The notes: a model not told the origin generated them from the sequence alone. A stretch of 7,823 nucleotides of DNA from an uncultured Lachnospiraceae bacterium (GCA_905236925.1 CAJOQS010000048.1:1-7823); one strand, 5' to 3'. Positions 1 to 6,136 are shown, numbered from the stretch's first letter. A program made the numbers and translations.

Positions 1-1157
1 CAGACTATATCGTTGATATAGGACCCCGCGCGGGAACGTACGGCGGCGAGGTCGTTGCGACGGGAACGGTCGAGGATATCATGAACTGTCCGGAATCGAT
101 CACGGGCGCATATCTCTCGGGCGAGCTTTCGATACCCGTTCCCGCTTCGAGAAGGGAGCCCAGGGGCTATCTGACCGTGCGAGGAGCAAGGGAGAATAAT
201 TTAAAGAACATTGATGTTAAGATCCCGCTCGGTGTATTTACCTGTGTTACGGGTGTGTCGGGTTCGGGCAAATCATCACTTATAAACGAGATCCTCTACA
301 AGCATCTTGCCCGTTCGCTGAACCGCGCGAGATGCATAGTCCCCGGCGATCATGACGGGATCGACGGGATCGAGCAGCTTGATAAGGTCATCAATATCGA
401 CCAGTCCCCGATAGGCAAAACGCCCCGCTCGAATCCTGCAACATATACCGGAGTGTTCGACCTGATAAGAGACCTTTTTGCGGAAACGACTGACGCGAAG
501 ATGCGCGGCTACAGCAAGGGCCGCTTCAGCTTCAATGTGAAAGGCGGACGCTGTGAGGCCTGCAGCGGAGACGGCATCATCAAGATAGAGATGAACTTCC
601 TCCCGGATATCTATGTGCCCTGCGAGGTCTGCGGCGGAAAGAGATATAACAGGGATACTCTTGATGTTAAGTACAAGGGTAAATCCATATTCGATGTTCT
701 TGATATGACGATCGAGGAGGCTGTACATTTCTTCGAAAATGTGCCATACATCAAGCGGAAGATCGAGACCCTCAACGATGTCGGACTCGGCTATCTGAAG
801 CTCGGACATCCCTCGACATCGCTATCGGGCGGCGAGGCACAGCGTGTCAAGCTGGCTGCCGAGCTCAGCAGAAGGAGCACCGGCAGGACAATCTACATCC
901 TTGATGAGCCTACTACCGGCCTGCATTTCGACGATGTCAGCAAGCTGGTCGAGATCCTTCAGCGCCTGACCGAGGGCGGTAACTCCGTGGTCGTAATCGA
1001 GCATAACCTTGATGTTATAAAGTGTGCGGATTATATCATTGATATAGGTCCTGAGGGCGGTATACGCGGAGGCACCGTTGTTGCAAGCGGAACTCCAGAG
1101 GAAGTTGCGGCTGATCCGAACTCATTTACCGGAGAATACATAAAACCCCTGCTTTAA
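1..1157 (+). CDS. uvrA: UvrA, excinuclease ABC subunit A, C-terminal part (5' truncated by the window edge)
   Basis: UvrA is the DNA damage-recognition ATPase of UvrABC nucleotide excision repair; it acts in the cytosol as a dimer that loads UvrB. The reading frame is open from base 3, and about 384 of the usual ~940 residues are present. The fragment begins at the tail of the first ABC half (DYIVDIGP) and then holds the complete second half. Visible elements are a Walker A motif GVSGSGKSS (bases 252-278), a zinc finger CX2C-X19-CX2C (552-632) of the kind that contacts DNA, the ABC signature LSGGEAQR (822 onward), Walker B ILDEPTTG (about 897-920) and the H-loop VVVIEHN (about 990-1010). The end repeats the first-half tail as DYIIDIGP, the internal duplication expected of UvrA. 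It ends with TAA at 1155-1157. All key residues are intact, so the gene looks functional. The real start lies outside the window, so the Met at 81 is internal. uvrB often lies upstream in Clostridia, but this cannot be seen here. Confidence 0.97.
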   Translation, partial: DYIVDIGPRAGTYGGEVVATGTVEDIMNCPESITGAYLSGELSIPVPASRREPRGYLTVRGARENNLKNIDVKIPLGVFTCVTGVSGSGKSSLINEILYKHLARSLNRARCIVPGDHDGIDGIEQLDKVINIDQSPIGKTPRSNPATYTGVFDLIRDLFAETTDAKMRGYSKGRFSFNVKGGRCEACSGDGIIKIEMNFLPDIYVPCEVCGGKRYNRDTLDVKYKGKSIFDVLDMTIEEAVHFFENVPYIKRKIETLNDVGLGYLKLGHPSTSLSGGEAQRVKLAAELSRRSTGRTIYILDEPTTGLHFDDVSKLVEILQRLTEGGNSVVVIEHNLDVIKCADYIIDIGPEGGIRGGTVVASGTPEEVAADPNSFTGEYIKPLL

Positions 1158-1308
1158 AGTGAAAAATTTTTGCTATTTTTGAAAAAATCTTGAAAATCTG
1201 TATTGCACCCGTTCTACAGTTGTGTTAAACTTTCAATATGTAGGGGTATTTTGCCCTGAAAAGTACAACAATTTGCGGTCAACAATTGTAGAATGGGCGT
1301 GTCGGCAG
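1158..1308 (+). promoter_or_regulatory. AT-rich intergenic region with A/T tracts; possible weak promoter for the GGDEF gene
   Basis: After the uvrA stop there are runs A5T5 (1162-1171), T5 (1176-1180), A6 (1182-1187) and A4 (1193-1196), roughly 10 bases apart, as in curved DNA or an UP element. A TTGAAA at 1190-1195 followed by TACAGT at 1215-1220 would be a promoter with a poor 19-base spacer; TTGCAC (1203-1208) with TAAACT (1226-1231) is an equally weak alternative with 17 bases. I see no convincing GC-rich terminator hairpin for uvrA; the only fold is an all-AT stem. The assignment as a promoter region is inference. Confidence 0.3.
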
Positions 1309-2436
1309 ATGAATGTTCTTATGAGCAAAAAAGAAGAATACAAGATCAGGACAAAGCTTGTGTCTGAGAATATCAGACGTGTTTTGTTCACGGCTCTTAT
1401 TTGCTCCGTTCTTGTTCCCGTTATGCTGCTCATCAACAAATTCTCGGCTTCCGAGTTTGCCGGAGTGACCAAGGGAATGCTGACCGTTGCGGAGATATTT
1501 TCCGCTGCGGTGCTCATAATGTCCTATTATTCCCTTCGCACTCATGATATAAAACTTTCTACTGTTGTCTACAGGTCCTACTGGTTTATCTTTGAAGCCA
1601 TCGGCTTTGTTATCAATTATTCCGACAGGGTCAGCGGTTCGGGCTTTTCATTCTATCCGGTAATGGCGGTTGCGCTGTTCCTTGTGCCGGCGATGACATT
1701 TACCGACCAGCTGTACCACATAGTCATTCTTGCGGTTTATACCGTTTTCATGTCGATCAAATTCGAGGTTCATCCCAATGAGATATTCAACATGATCGCT
1801 CTGTGCGGCGCCCTGATAGGCATTTCGCGCCTTATGTTTATGCGCCAGACCGAGATCATGGTAATGAAGGAACGCGAGCGGGAGCAGAAGGACAATGAGT
1901 CCATCGATCCGCTGACCGGCCTTCTGAACAGAAGAGGGCTTGAGAAGTGCGTTGAGGAAGAGATGCGTGACTGCATCATGTCCCGCAGAAGGACCTCGAT
2001 ACTTATGATTGATATCGACTGCATGACGCAGTATAACGATTCGTTCGGCTACGAGCGCGGCGATGACTGCATCAGGCAGGTTTCAGAGGTTATACGTCAG
2101 GTTATCCTGAGAAACACCGACACGATCTGCAGGCTGGACGGCGGAAGGTTTATCGTTTTCATGGAGGGCGGTTCCGACATGGAGCCGGTTTCTCTTGCGG
2201 AGAAGCTCAGATCCAACATCGAACGCAAGAGGATACCTCACGGAAGGCGCGCATCAAATCCCTTCGTTACCGTCAGCATCGGTGTTGCTTCGTGCATACC
2301 CAAGTATGAAAGCAGCTTCACCGAAATGTATGATGAGGCTGAGGATGCGCTGTTCGAAGCCAAGGAACGCGGCAGGAACGTTACTGTATACGATGAACAG
2401 GTATACGGTGCCTATGTAGGCAGGACCGCCAACTAA
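1309..2436 (+). CDS. Six-transmembrane GGDEF-domain protein with degenerate active site (probable non-catalytic c-di-GMP protein)
   Basis: Numbered from ATG 1309, the protein has 375 residues. About six hydrophobic helices (roughly 25-42, 57-76, 88-104, 116-132, 136-150, 160-178) are followed by a charged linker (KEREREQKDNES) and a GGDEF domain (about 198-365). Seen in the domain: DPLTGLLNRR (200-209), first metal Asp in MIDID (235), the guanine-contacting Asn and Asp equivalents in YND and GD, and the C-terminal AEDALFEAKERGRN. The signature itself reads DGGRF (277-281) where active cyclases have GG(D/E)EF, so the second metal ligand and the catalytic acidic residue are lost. The inhibitory-site motif RxxD is kept as RNTD (268-271), exactly five residues before the signature as in PleD. 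From family knowledge this predicts loss of cyclase activity with possible c-di-GMP binding. Start choice is uncertain: no good ribosome binding site precedes 1309; ATG 1321 is an alternative, and GTG 1222 would add 29 residues that look non-coding. It is likely co-transcribed with the methyltransferase 33 bases downstream. Confidence 0.87.
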   Translation: MNVLMSKKEEYKIRTKLVSENIRRVLFTALICSVLVPVMLLINKFSASEFAGVTKGMLTVAEIFSAAVLIMSYYSLRTHDIKLSTVVYRSYWFIFEAIGFVINYSDRVSGSGFSFYPVMAVALFLVPAMTFTDQLYHIVILAVYTVFMSIKFEVHPNEIFNMIALCGALIGISRLMFMRQTEIMVMKEREREQKDNESIDPLTGLLNRRGLEKCVEEEMRDCIMSRRRTSILMIDIDCMTQYNDSFGYERGDDCIRQVSEVIRQVILRNTDTICRLDGGRFIVFMEGGSDMEPVSLAEKLRSNIERKRIPHGRRASNPFVTVSIGVASCIPKYESSFTEMYDEAEDALFEAKERGRNVTVYDEQVYGAYVGRTAN

Positions 2437-2457
2437 AAGGATTGTCAGTCACGGATC

Positions 2458-2463
2458 AGGAGG
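2458..2463 (+). promoter_or_regulatory. Ribosome binding site AGGAGG deciding the GTG start of the methyltransferase
   Basis: A perfect AGGAGG lies six bases before GTG 2470. It supports the GTG start, since no ATG in frame is well placed. It sits in the 33-base gap after the GGDEF stop codon, which fits translation from one shared mRNA. Confidence 0.8.
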
Positions 2464-2469
2464 CAGCAG

Positions 2470-3348
2470 GTGTGGGTTGCAGGTGATTGGAAAGATTACA
2501 GAGTGCTCGATTGCTCGGAGGGCGAGAAGCTTGAAATGTGGGGGGAATACAAGCTTCTCCGCCCTGATCCGCAGGTGATCTGGAGCACTTCAAAGGATAA
2601 AAAGCTGTGGGGCGGATTGAATGCGCACTACAGGCGTAGTAACAAAGGCGGAGGAGAATGGGATTTCTTTGATCTGCCTGAGCAGTGGACGATCTCTTAC
2701 AAGGATCTGAGGTTCAATCTTAAGCCCTTCAGCTTCAAGCACACCGGCCTGTTCCCGGAACAGGCGGTAAACTGGGACTGGATGCGCGGGATCATAGGCA
2801 ATGCGCTGAAAAAAGACCCCCGGCGTAAAGTAAAGGTACTCAACCTCTTTGCCTACACAGGCGGTGCGACAGTGGCATGCGCGAAGGAAGGCGCTGCGGT
2901 CACACATGTGGACGCTTCGAAGGGTATGGTCGGATGGGCCAAGGAAAATGCCCAGCTCTCTGGTCTTGGCGAAGCACCGATCCGCTACATTGTGGATGAC
3001 TGCAAGAAATTCGTGGAGCGCGAGATCCGCCGCGGGAACCGCTATGACGCGATCATAATGGATCCTCCTTCGTACGGGAGGGGCCCCTCGGGTGAGATAT
3101 GGAAGCTTGAAGAAAGCCTGTATCCGTTTGTGGAGCTTACGGAGCAGCTTCTTTCGGACGATCCGCTCTTTGTGCTGATCAACTCATATACGACCGGATT
3201 GCAGCCGGCAGTCCTTACTTATCTGCTCGGCACACTGGTCGCTAAAAAACATAAGGGACAGGTCATTTCCGACGAGATCGGGCTTCCTGTCGAGCATACA
3301 GGACTTGTGCTTCCCTGCGGGGCAAGCGGAAGGTTTACGGCTGAATAA
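2470..3348 (+). CDS. Class I SAM-dependent methyltransferase, RlmI/RlmK-like, without PUA domain
   Basis: This 292-residue cytosolic protein belongs to the Rossmann-fold methyltransferases related to the 23S rRNA cytosine-C5 methyltransferase RlmI and to RlmK. Seen: the entry motif HTGLFPEQ (91-98), SAM-binding motif I VLNLFAYTGGATVACA (123-138), the acidic loop at the end of strand 2 with VDAS (147-150), VDD (175-177) at motif III, and the catalytic loop DPPSYGRG followed by SGEIWKLEE (198-215). RlmI carries an N-terminal PUA RNA-binding domain and about 395 residues; here the N-terminal ~80 residues are a short Trp-rich segment instead, so the substrate may differ. A role on rRNA or another structured RNA is inferred from the family. 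It starts at GTG with a strong ribosome binding site and follows the GGDEF gene by 33 bases. A 10-base perfect inverted repeat lies near the start of the coding region. Family identity is firm; the exact target is not. Confidence 0.9.
   Translation: MWVAGDWKDYRVLDCSEGEKLEMWGEYKLLRPDPQVIWSTSKDKKLWGGLNAHYRRSNKGGGEWDFFDLPEQWTISYKDLRFNLKPFSFKHTGLFPEQAVNWDWMRGIIGNALKKDPRRKVKVLNLFAYTGGATVACAKEGAAVTHVDASKGMVGWAKENAQLSGLGEAPIRYIVDDCKKFVEREIRRGNRYDAIIMDPPSYGRGPSGEIWKLEESLYPFVELTEQLLSDDPLFVLINSYTTGLQPAVLTYLLGTLVAKKHKGQVISDEIGLPVEHTGLVLPCGASGRFTAE
2524..2559 (+). repeat. Perfect 10-base inverted repeat in the early coding region of the methyltransferase
   Basis: GAGAAGCTTG (2524-2533) and CAAGCTTCTC (2550-2559) are exact reverse complements separated by 16 bases. 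GGC just before and GCC just after would extend the stem past a one-base bulge. In mRNA this gives a stable hairpin about 50 bases after the start codon. No T-run follows, so it is not a terminator. It may modulate translation or RNA decay, or it may be coincidence from codons for Glu-Lys-Leu and Lys-Leu-Leu. Confidence 0.6.
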
Positions 3349-3400
3349 CAAAAAAACAAACGCGGGCTGTCTGAACAGTCCGCGTTATTCTTCGTTCATA
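3349..3400. terminator. Rho-independent terminator between convergent genes, probably bidirectional
   Basis: AACGCGGGCTGT (3359-3370) and ACAGTCCGCGTT (3375-3386) form a 12-base stem with one G-U pair on the plus transcript (A-C mismatch on the minus) and a four-base loop CTGA. On the minus strand the stem is followed at once by a T-rich run (complement of the A-rich 3349-3358), a classic terminator for the Cys-rich membrane protein gene, whose stop lies 14 bases upstream. On the plus strand the following bases ATTCTTCGTTC are only moderately T-rich, so termination of the methyltransferase mRNA is plausible but weaker. Confidence 0.85.
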
Positions 3401-4672
3401 TCACTTCTTATTGCTCTTTTCTTTTCTGAGCTGAAGCTGTCTGAGCTTAAGGTTTGTATTGTAGAAGTCCTTCGTGGAGCAGCCGGCTCGTCCGCCGCCG
3501 GCACAGGCACATGCACAGGCGCAGGCACAGGAATGTGCGCAGGCGCAGGAGCTGTGAGCGCAGGAACTGCTTACGCATGACCTCGTAGGGGTGGAAGACC
3601 GGATCACGGGAACGTGGGTGACATGAACCCTTACGTAGGTGTTGGGACTGGCTCCGTAGCGGAAGGTACCCTCGTCGGAGTATTTCTCCGGATTCTTGAT
3701 CTCCTTTTCCTCGATGACTTCCTCGCTCTCGATGAAGCTTCGTCCGCAGTATTCACAGGTCTCCGCATTCTCGGGTCTGGGAGCGCCGCAGCCGGGACAC
3801 TCGGGATAGTATTTTATCAGAGTTCTGGTAACCTTCTTCTTGGTCGTCGCAGCAGATGAGAAGCCTGAGCCGTTTCCGTATTCATTGGCCTTTTTGCAGA
3901 CCTTTACGATCACGAATACCAGGAACACAAAGCCCAGGAAAGCGAGAAATCCGCCTCCGTCGTCATCGCTGCTGCTGTATCCGCTGTAGTCGCTGTAACC
4001 GTTGTATCCGCCGAATCCGTTATTGTCGTATATGGGCTGCGGACCGACGGTCTTTGATTCATCGAACATGAATGCGTTGCTCTCGTAGGTAACACTGATC
4101 TCGTTGAACTTCTCACTGCCGCTCAGTGAACCCTGCCATATGAGCCTGCCGTTTTCAGGTGTCGCTCCGTGACTGTAGGCGATGGCCTTGTCGGCGTTCC
4201 AGCTGATAATGAGGTTGTCGACGGCAATTCCTTCGAACCATCCGGGCGTGAAGTAGAAAACAGTCTCGCCTTCGGTCAGGATGTTCATCTCGTACATGTA
4301 GTCCTGAACAAGAAGGAAATCAAAGGAAACGGTCTCGTTCTTGTAATAATCCCTGTCGAAATAGATATTGGCCTCGACCTGGCTGCCGTTGTCAGACACG
4401 CTCAGTGAGGTGATATTGCTCGTGAGAGCGTCGCAGGAGATGTAGTGGCTGTTGGGGATTCCTACACGCACCCAGTTGAGCGGGCCGTATTTCACATCGT
4501 CGAGGACCTTCCACTCAATGTGATACAGCATGTTGAGCGTGGCGTCCTCATTGACATCAACGGTGATAGTATAATTGAGAATCTCGTCCGTGGCCTTGGC
4601 CGATGCCGGATTGACGGGGAACATCAGCACCGCAAGGAGCAGAGCGAGCATTAAAGCAATTCTTTTTTTCAT
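3401..4672 (-). CDS. Signal peptide and single-pass membrane protein with cytosolic zinc ribbon and Cys-Ala-rich C-terminal tail
   Basis: The protein has 423 residues from ATG 4672, chosen because a perfect AGGAGG lies seven bases upstream and a clear signal peptide then starts at residue 1 (MKKRIALMLALL, cleavage expected after ASA at about 25). A likely extracytoplasmic, beta-rich domain follows (about 28-205), then a linker rich in Gly, Tyr, Ser and Asp (215-241) and one transmembrane helix (242-258) with lysines on its inner side. The cytosolic part holds a zinc ribbon CPGC-X10-CEYC (Cys 292, 295, 306, 309), an acidic stretch, and a tail with ten Cys in 33 residues (366-398), including five Cys-Ala pairs in a row (382-391), then GGGRAGCS and a basic end. 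I do not recognise a characterised family; the outer domain loosely resembles DUF2207-type ectodomains. Its gene follows the radical SAM gene by 14 bases in one operon, so the tail may be that enzyme's substrate, or a metal-binding element. Function is inference; the domain layout is seen. Confidence 0.85.
   Translation of the reverse strand: MKKRIALMLALLLAVLMFPVNPASAKATDEILNYTITVDVNEDATLNMLYHIEWKVLDDVKYGPLNWVRVGIPNSHYISCDALTSNITSLSVSDNGSQVEANIYFDRDYYKNETVSFDFLLVQDYMYEMNILTEGETVFYFTPGWFEGIAVDNLIISWNADKAIAYSHGATPENGRLIWQGSLSGSEKFNEISVTYESNAFMFDESKTVGPQPIYDNNGFGGYNGYSDYSGYSSSDDDGGGFLAFLGFVFLVFVIVKVCKKANEYGNGSGFSSAATTKKKVTRTLIKYYPECPGCGAPRPENAETCEYCGRSFIESEEVIEEKEIKNPEKYSDEGTFRYGASPNTYVRVHVTHVPVIRSSTPTRSCVSSSCAHSSCACAHSCACACACACAGGGRAGCSTKDFYNTNLKLRQLQLRKEKSNKK
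3479..3577 (-). repeat. Low-complexity Cys/Ala/Ser/His coding repeat (CxC tail)
   Basis: This stretch encodes ten cysteines within 33 residues. The core at 3500-3529 encodes five consecutive Cys-Ala pairs, visible on the plus strand as degenerate units of the form GGCRCA. Flanking it are SSC, AHSSC and AHSC units with histidines between cysteines. The synonymous codons vary (TGT/TGC, GCC/GCA), so the peptide pattern is kept without identical DNA units, which hints at selection on the protein rather than recent DNA slippage. Confidence 0.8.
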
Positions 4673-4679
4673 TTTCTCT

Positions 4680-4685
4680 CCTCCT
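4680..4685 (-). promoter_or_regulatory. Ribosome binding site AGGAGG deciding the start of the Cys-rich membrane protein
   Basis: A perfect AGGAGG on the minus strand lies seven bases before ATG 4672, in the 14-base gap after the radical SAM stop codon. It selects this ATG over an in-frame ATG at 4705, which would overlap the upstream gene and put 11 charged residues before the signal peptide. Confidence 0.85.
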
Positions 4686-4686
4686 T

Positions 4687-6036
4687 TTACTTCCTTAACG
4701 GACATCTTCCGAGCATGAGCGCGGAGTAGTCCCTGCGCTTCTTGCAGGTTTCACTTTCCCATATCTCTTTCCAGTTGTCCTTGAGAATATTGCCGAGAGG
4801 CTTGCCGGACAGCCAGCTCTGGCAGGGAACGACGTTGCCGCCGGGCGTGATCGCCATGTTGGAAAGGCATGCGCCGCAGTTGGGAGTGGAAAGAGCATGC
4901 TCCTTGAAGAAGGCGGAATCTATCCATCCGGGCGAGGTAAAGCTTATCTCCATGCCGTTCGCGTAGGCGTAATCGGCTGCCTCGGCAAGGATATCGCTGA
5001 TCTGCTTGACAGAAAGCTGCAGCGACTCGGAGGCATCGGAAAGAGCCTTGCCCGTGGTGATAAGACCGGAGCAGGTTACGTAGGTAACGCCTTTCTTTTT
5101 CAGATATTTCAATGTGTCGATATAATTACTGTTCAGAGTGCATAAGGGAGTGTTTACGCTTACGTTCAGGCCATTCTTTATCGCGTTTTCAATGCCGGCG
5201 ACGGTCTCTTCGTAGTGATTGGCTCCGACGAGCTTGTTGTGGATCTCCTTGTTATTGGAATAGAAGGTGATCTGTACGCTGTCTATCTCGGCTTCACGGA
5301 GCTTCTTGCAGTAATCGTCGGTGAGCTTGATGCCGTTGGTGTTCAGCCTTGAAACGAACCATTTTGCGTGCCTGATCAGCTCAAAAAGATCGGGACGCAT
5401 GGTGGGCTCGCCTCCGGTGAAGGTAACCTGTGTAACGCCGATCTTGCGGAGCTTGTCGAGGATCTTCCTCCATTCCTCGGTGGGAAGCTCCTCCTCGGAG
5501 GACTGGGTCTGACCGGCCGCGTAGCAATGAACGCAGCACTGGTTGCAGTTCCAGTGTCCTTCCTTCTCCATGGCGCTTACCATGAGGTCCATACGGTGGG
5601 GTGCCTTCATGTTGTCGGCATAATCGCTTATGTTGATATAGCCGATCCCTGTCTTGACCTCCTCGCCGTAGGCAACCTGCTTGAAGGTTTCCATGATGGT
5701 CTGTATATCTTCCCTGAAGCGCTTCTTCGGGGTGAGAGGGAAGACCTTCTTAACGGCCCTGCAAGTCTCGTCAAGGATCTTCTCTACATCCTCGTCGCTG
5801 ACCTCGCGTCCGTGATATTTGTTGATATTATTGATAAGCTCGTTGAGCAGGATACTCCAGGCGTATTTGACCGGGATTATATCCTGACCGTTGATGATGG
5901 CAATGCTCGAAGGAAGCTTGCCGCTGGATTCCTTGGGCGGGATCAGATGTATGCGCACTACGCCGGGACCCTCGGGGTTGAGCGTCGTGTGATTGACTTC
6001 CTTGAAGTTCTCCCGCATGTACTTTTTAGGTGTCAT
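4687..6036 (-). CDS. Radical SAM enzyme with SPASM/twitch-like C-terminus and ~145-residue N-terminal domain; candidate maturase of its Cys-rich neighbour
   Basis: The protein has 449 residues. Seen: the radical SAM cluster motif CX3CX2C (Cys 164, 168, 171, with an extra Cys 167) in WNCNQCCVHCYA, and TFTGGEPTMRPDL (205-217) with the GGE motif that contacts the SAM amino group. The C-terminus has NCGAC (Cys 387, 390), GNVVPC (G400 to Cys 405, the Gx4C of SPASM domains), Cys 431 and Cys 445 in RCPLRK, consistent with an auxiliary Fe-S cluster domain. Enzymes of this build often modify ribosomally made peptides or proteins (thioether, C-C or epimer products). Residues about 1-145 precede the catalytic core; 43-100 (IAIINGQDIIPV followed by helices) might be a peptide-recognition domain of PqqD type, but that is a guess. 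ATG 6036 has AGGAGG seven bases upstream. It is the first gene of an operon with the Cys-rich membrane protein 14 bases downstream, the obvious candidate substrate. The radical SAM class is certain; the reaction is not known. Confidence 0.9.
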   Translation of the reverse strand: MTPKKYMRENFKEVNHTTLNPEGPGVVRIHLIPPKESSGKLPSSIAIINGQDIIPVKYAWSILLNELINNINKYHGREVSDEDVEKILDETCRAVKKVFPLTPKKRFREDIQTIMETFKQVAYGEEVKTGIGYINISDYADNMKAPHRMDLMVSAMEKEGHWNCNQCCVHCYAAGQTQSSEEELPTEEWRKILDKLRKIGVTQVTFTGGEPTMRPDLFELIRHAKWFVSRLNTNGIKLTDDYCKKLREAEIDSVQITFYSNNKEIHNKLVGANHYEETVAGIENAIKNGLNVSVNTPLCTLNSNYIDTLKYLKKKGVTYVTCSGLITTGKALSDASESLQLSVKQISDILAEAADYAYANGMEISFTSPGWIDSAFFKEHALSTPNCGACLSNMAITPGGNVVPCQSWLSGKPLGNILKDNWKEIWESETCKKRRDYSALMLGRCPLRK

Positions 6037-6043
6037 GCTATAC

Positions 6044-6049
6044 CCTCCT
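6044..6049 (-). promoter_or_regulatory. Ribosome binding site AGGAGG of the radical SAM gene
   Basis: A perfect AGGAGG (minus strand) lies seven bases before ATG 6036 and confirms that start. Confidence 0.85.
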
Positions 6050-6080
6050 GCGCATAATTTGCATGTTAACGCTACTCTTC

Positions 6081-6109
6081 ATTGTAACATAGCGGGAGAG
6101 CGAACGCAA
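6081..6109 (-). promoter_or_regulatory. Putative sigma-A promoter of the radical SAM / Cys-rich protein operon
   Basis: Read on the minus strand: TTGCGT (6109-6104), a 17-base spacer, then TACAAT (6086-6081) preceded by TGT, i.e. an extended -10 element. Transcription would begin near 6074 and leave a leader of about 38 bases before ATG 6036. The -35 box matches consensus at three positions and the -10 box at five. Confidence 0.6.
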
Positions 6110-6113
6110 TATC

Positions 6114-6130
6114 ATCAGCTTCGTGCTGAT
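6114..6130. promoter_or_regulatory. Inverted repeat between two divergent promoters (possible operator)
   Basis: ATCAGC-TTCGT-GCTGAT is a perfect six-base inverted repeat with a five-base centre. It lies just upstream of the -35 boxes of both divergent promoters (6104-6109 minus, 6137-6142 plus), the place where a shared activator or repressor could bind. No regulator is encoded nearby, so this is only a candidate. Confidence 0.3.
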
Positions 6131-6136
6131 TCTTGA

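Noticed and set aside
276..809. 177-codon open frame on the minus strand inside uvrA
   Set aside because: It is antisense to strongly conserved UvrA motifs, including Walker A and the zinc finger; no ribosome binding site or recognisable domain.
1160..1200. Rho-independent terminator of uvrA
   Set aside because: The only possible stems are AT-only and short; no GC-rich stem with a following T-run is present.
1222..1308. 29-residue N-terminal extension of the GGDEF protein from GTG 1222
   Set aside because: No ribosome binding site and the AT-rich, promoter-like sequence does not look coding; ATG 1309 or 1321 precedes a normal cytosolic N-terminus and first helix.
3500..3529. CRISPR or DNA tandem-repeat array
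   Set aside because: The periodicity is a six-base coding pattern within one protein tail, with no spacers and variable synonymous codons.
3305..3580. Plus-strand frame encoding a Gly/Ala/Thr-rich repeat peptide
   Set aside because: It is the complement of the Cys-Ala tail and runs through the terminator hairpin; the repeat pattern is explained by the minus-strand protein.
5487..5506. TCCTC/GAGGA hairpin inside the radical SAM gene
   Set aside because: Short, within coding sequence for Glu-rich residues (SSEEEL), and explained by GAG/GAA codons.
5368..6057. 229-codon open frame on the plus strand over the radical SAM gene
   Set aside because: It is antisense to the radical SAM motif and GGE region; no domain and no ribosome binding site, so it is a shadow of codon bias.
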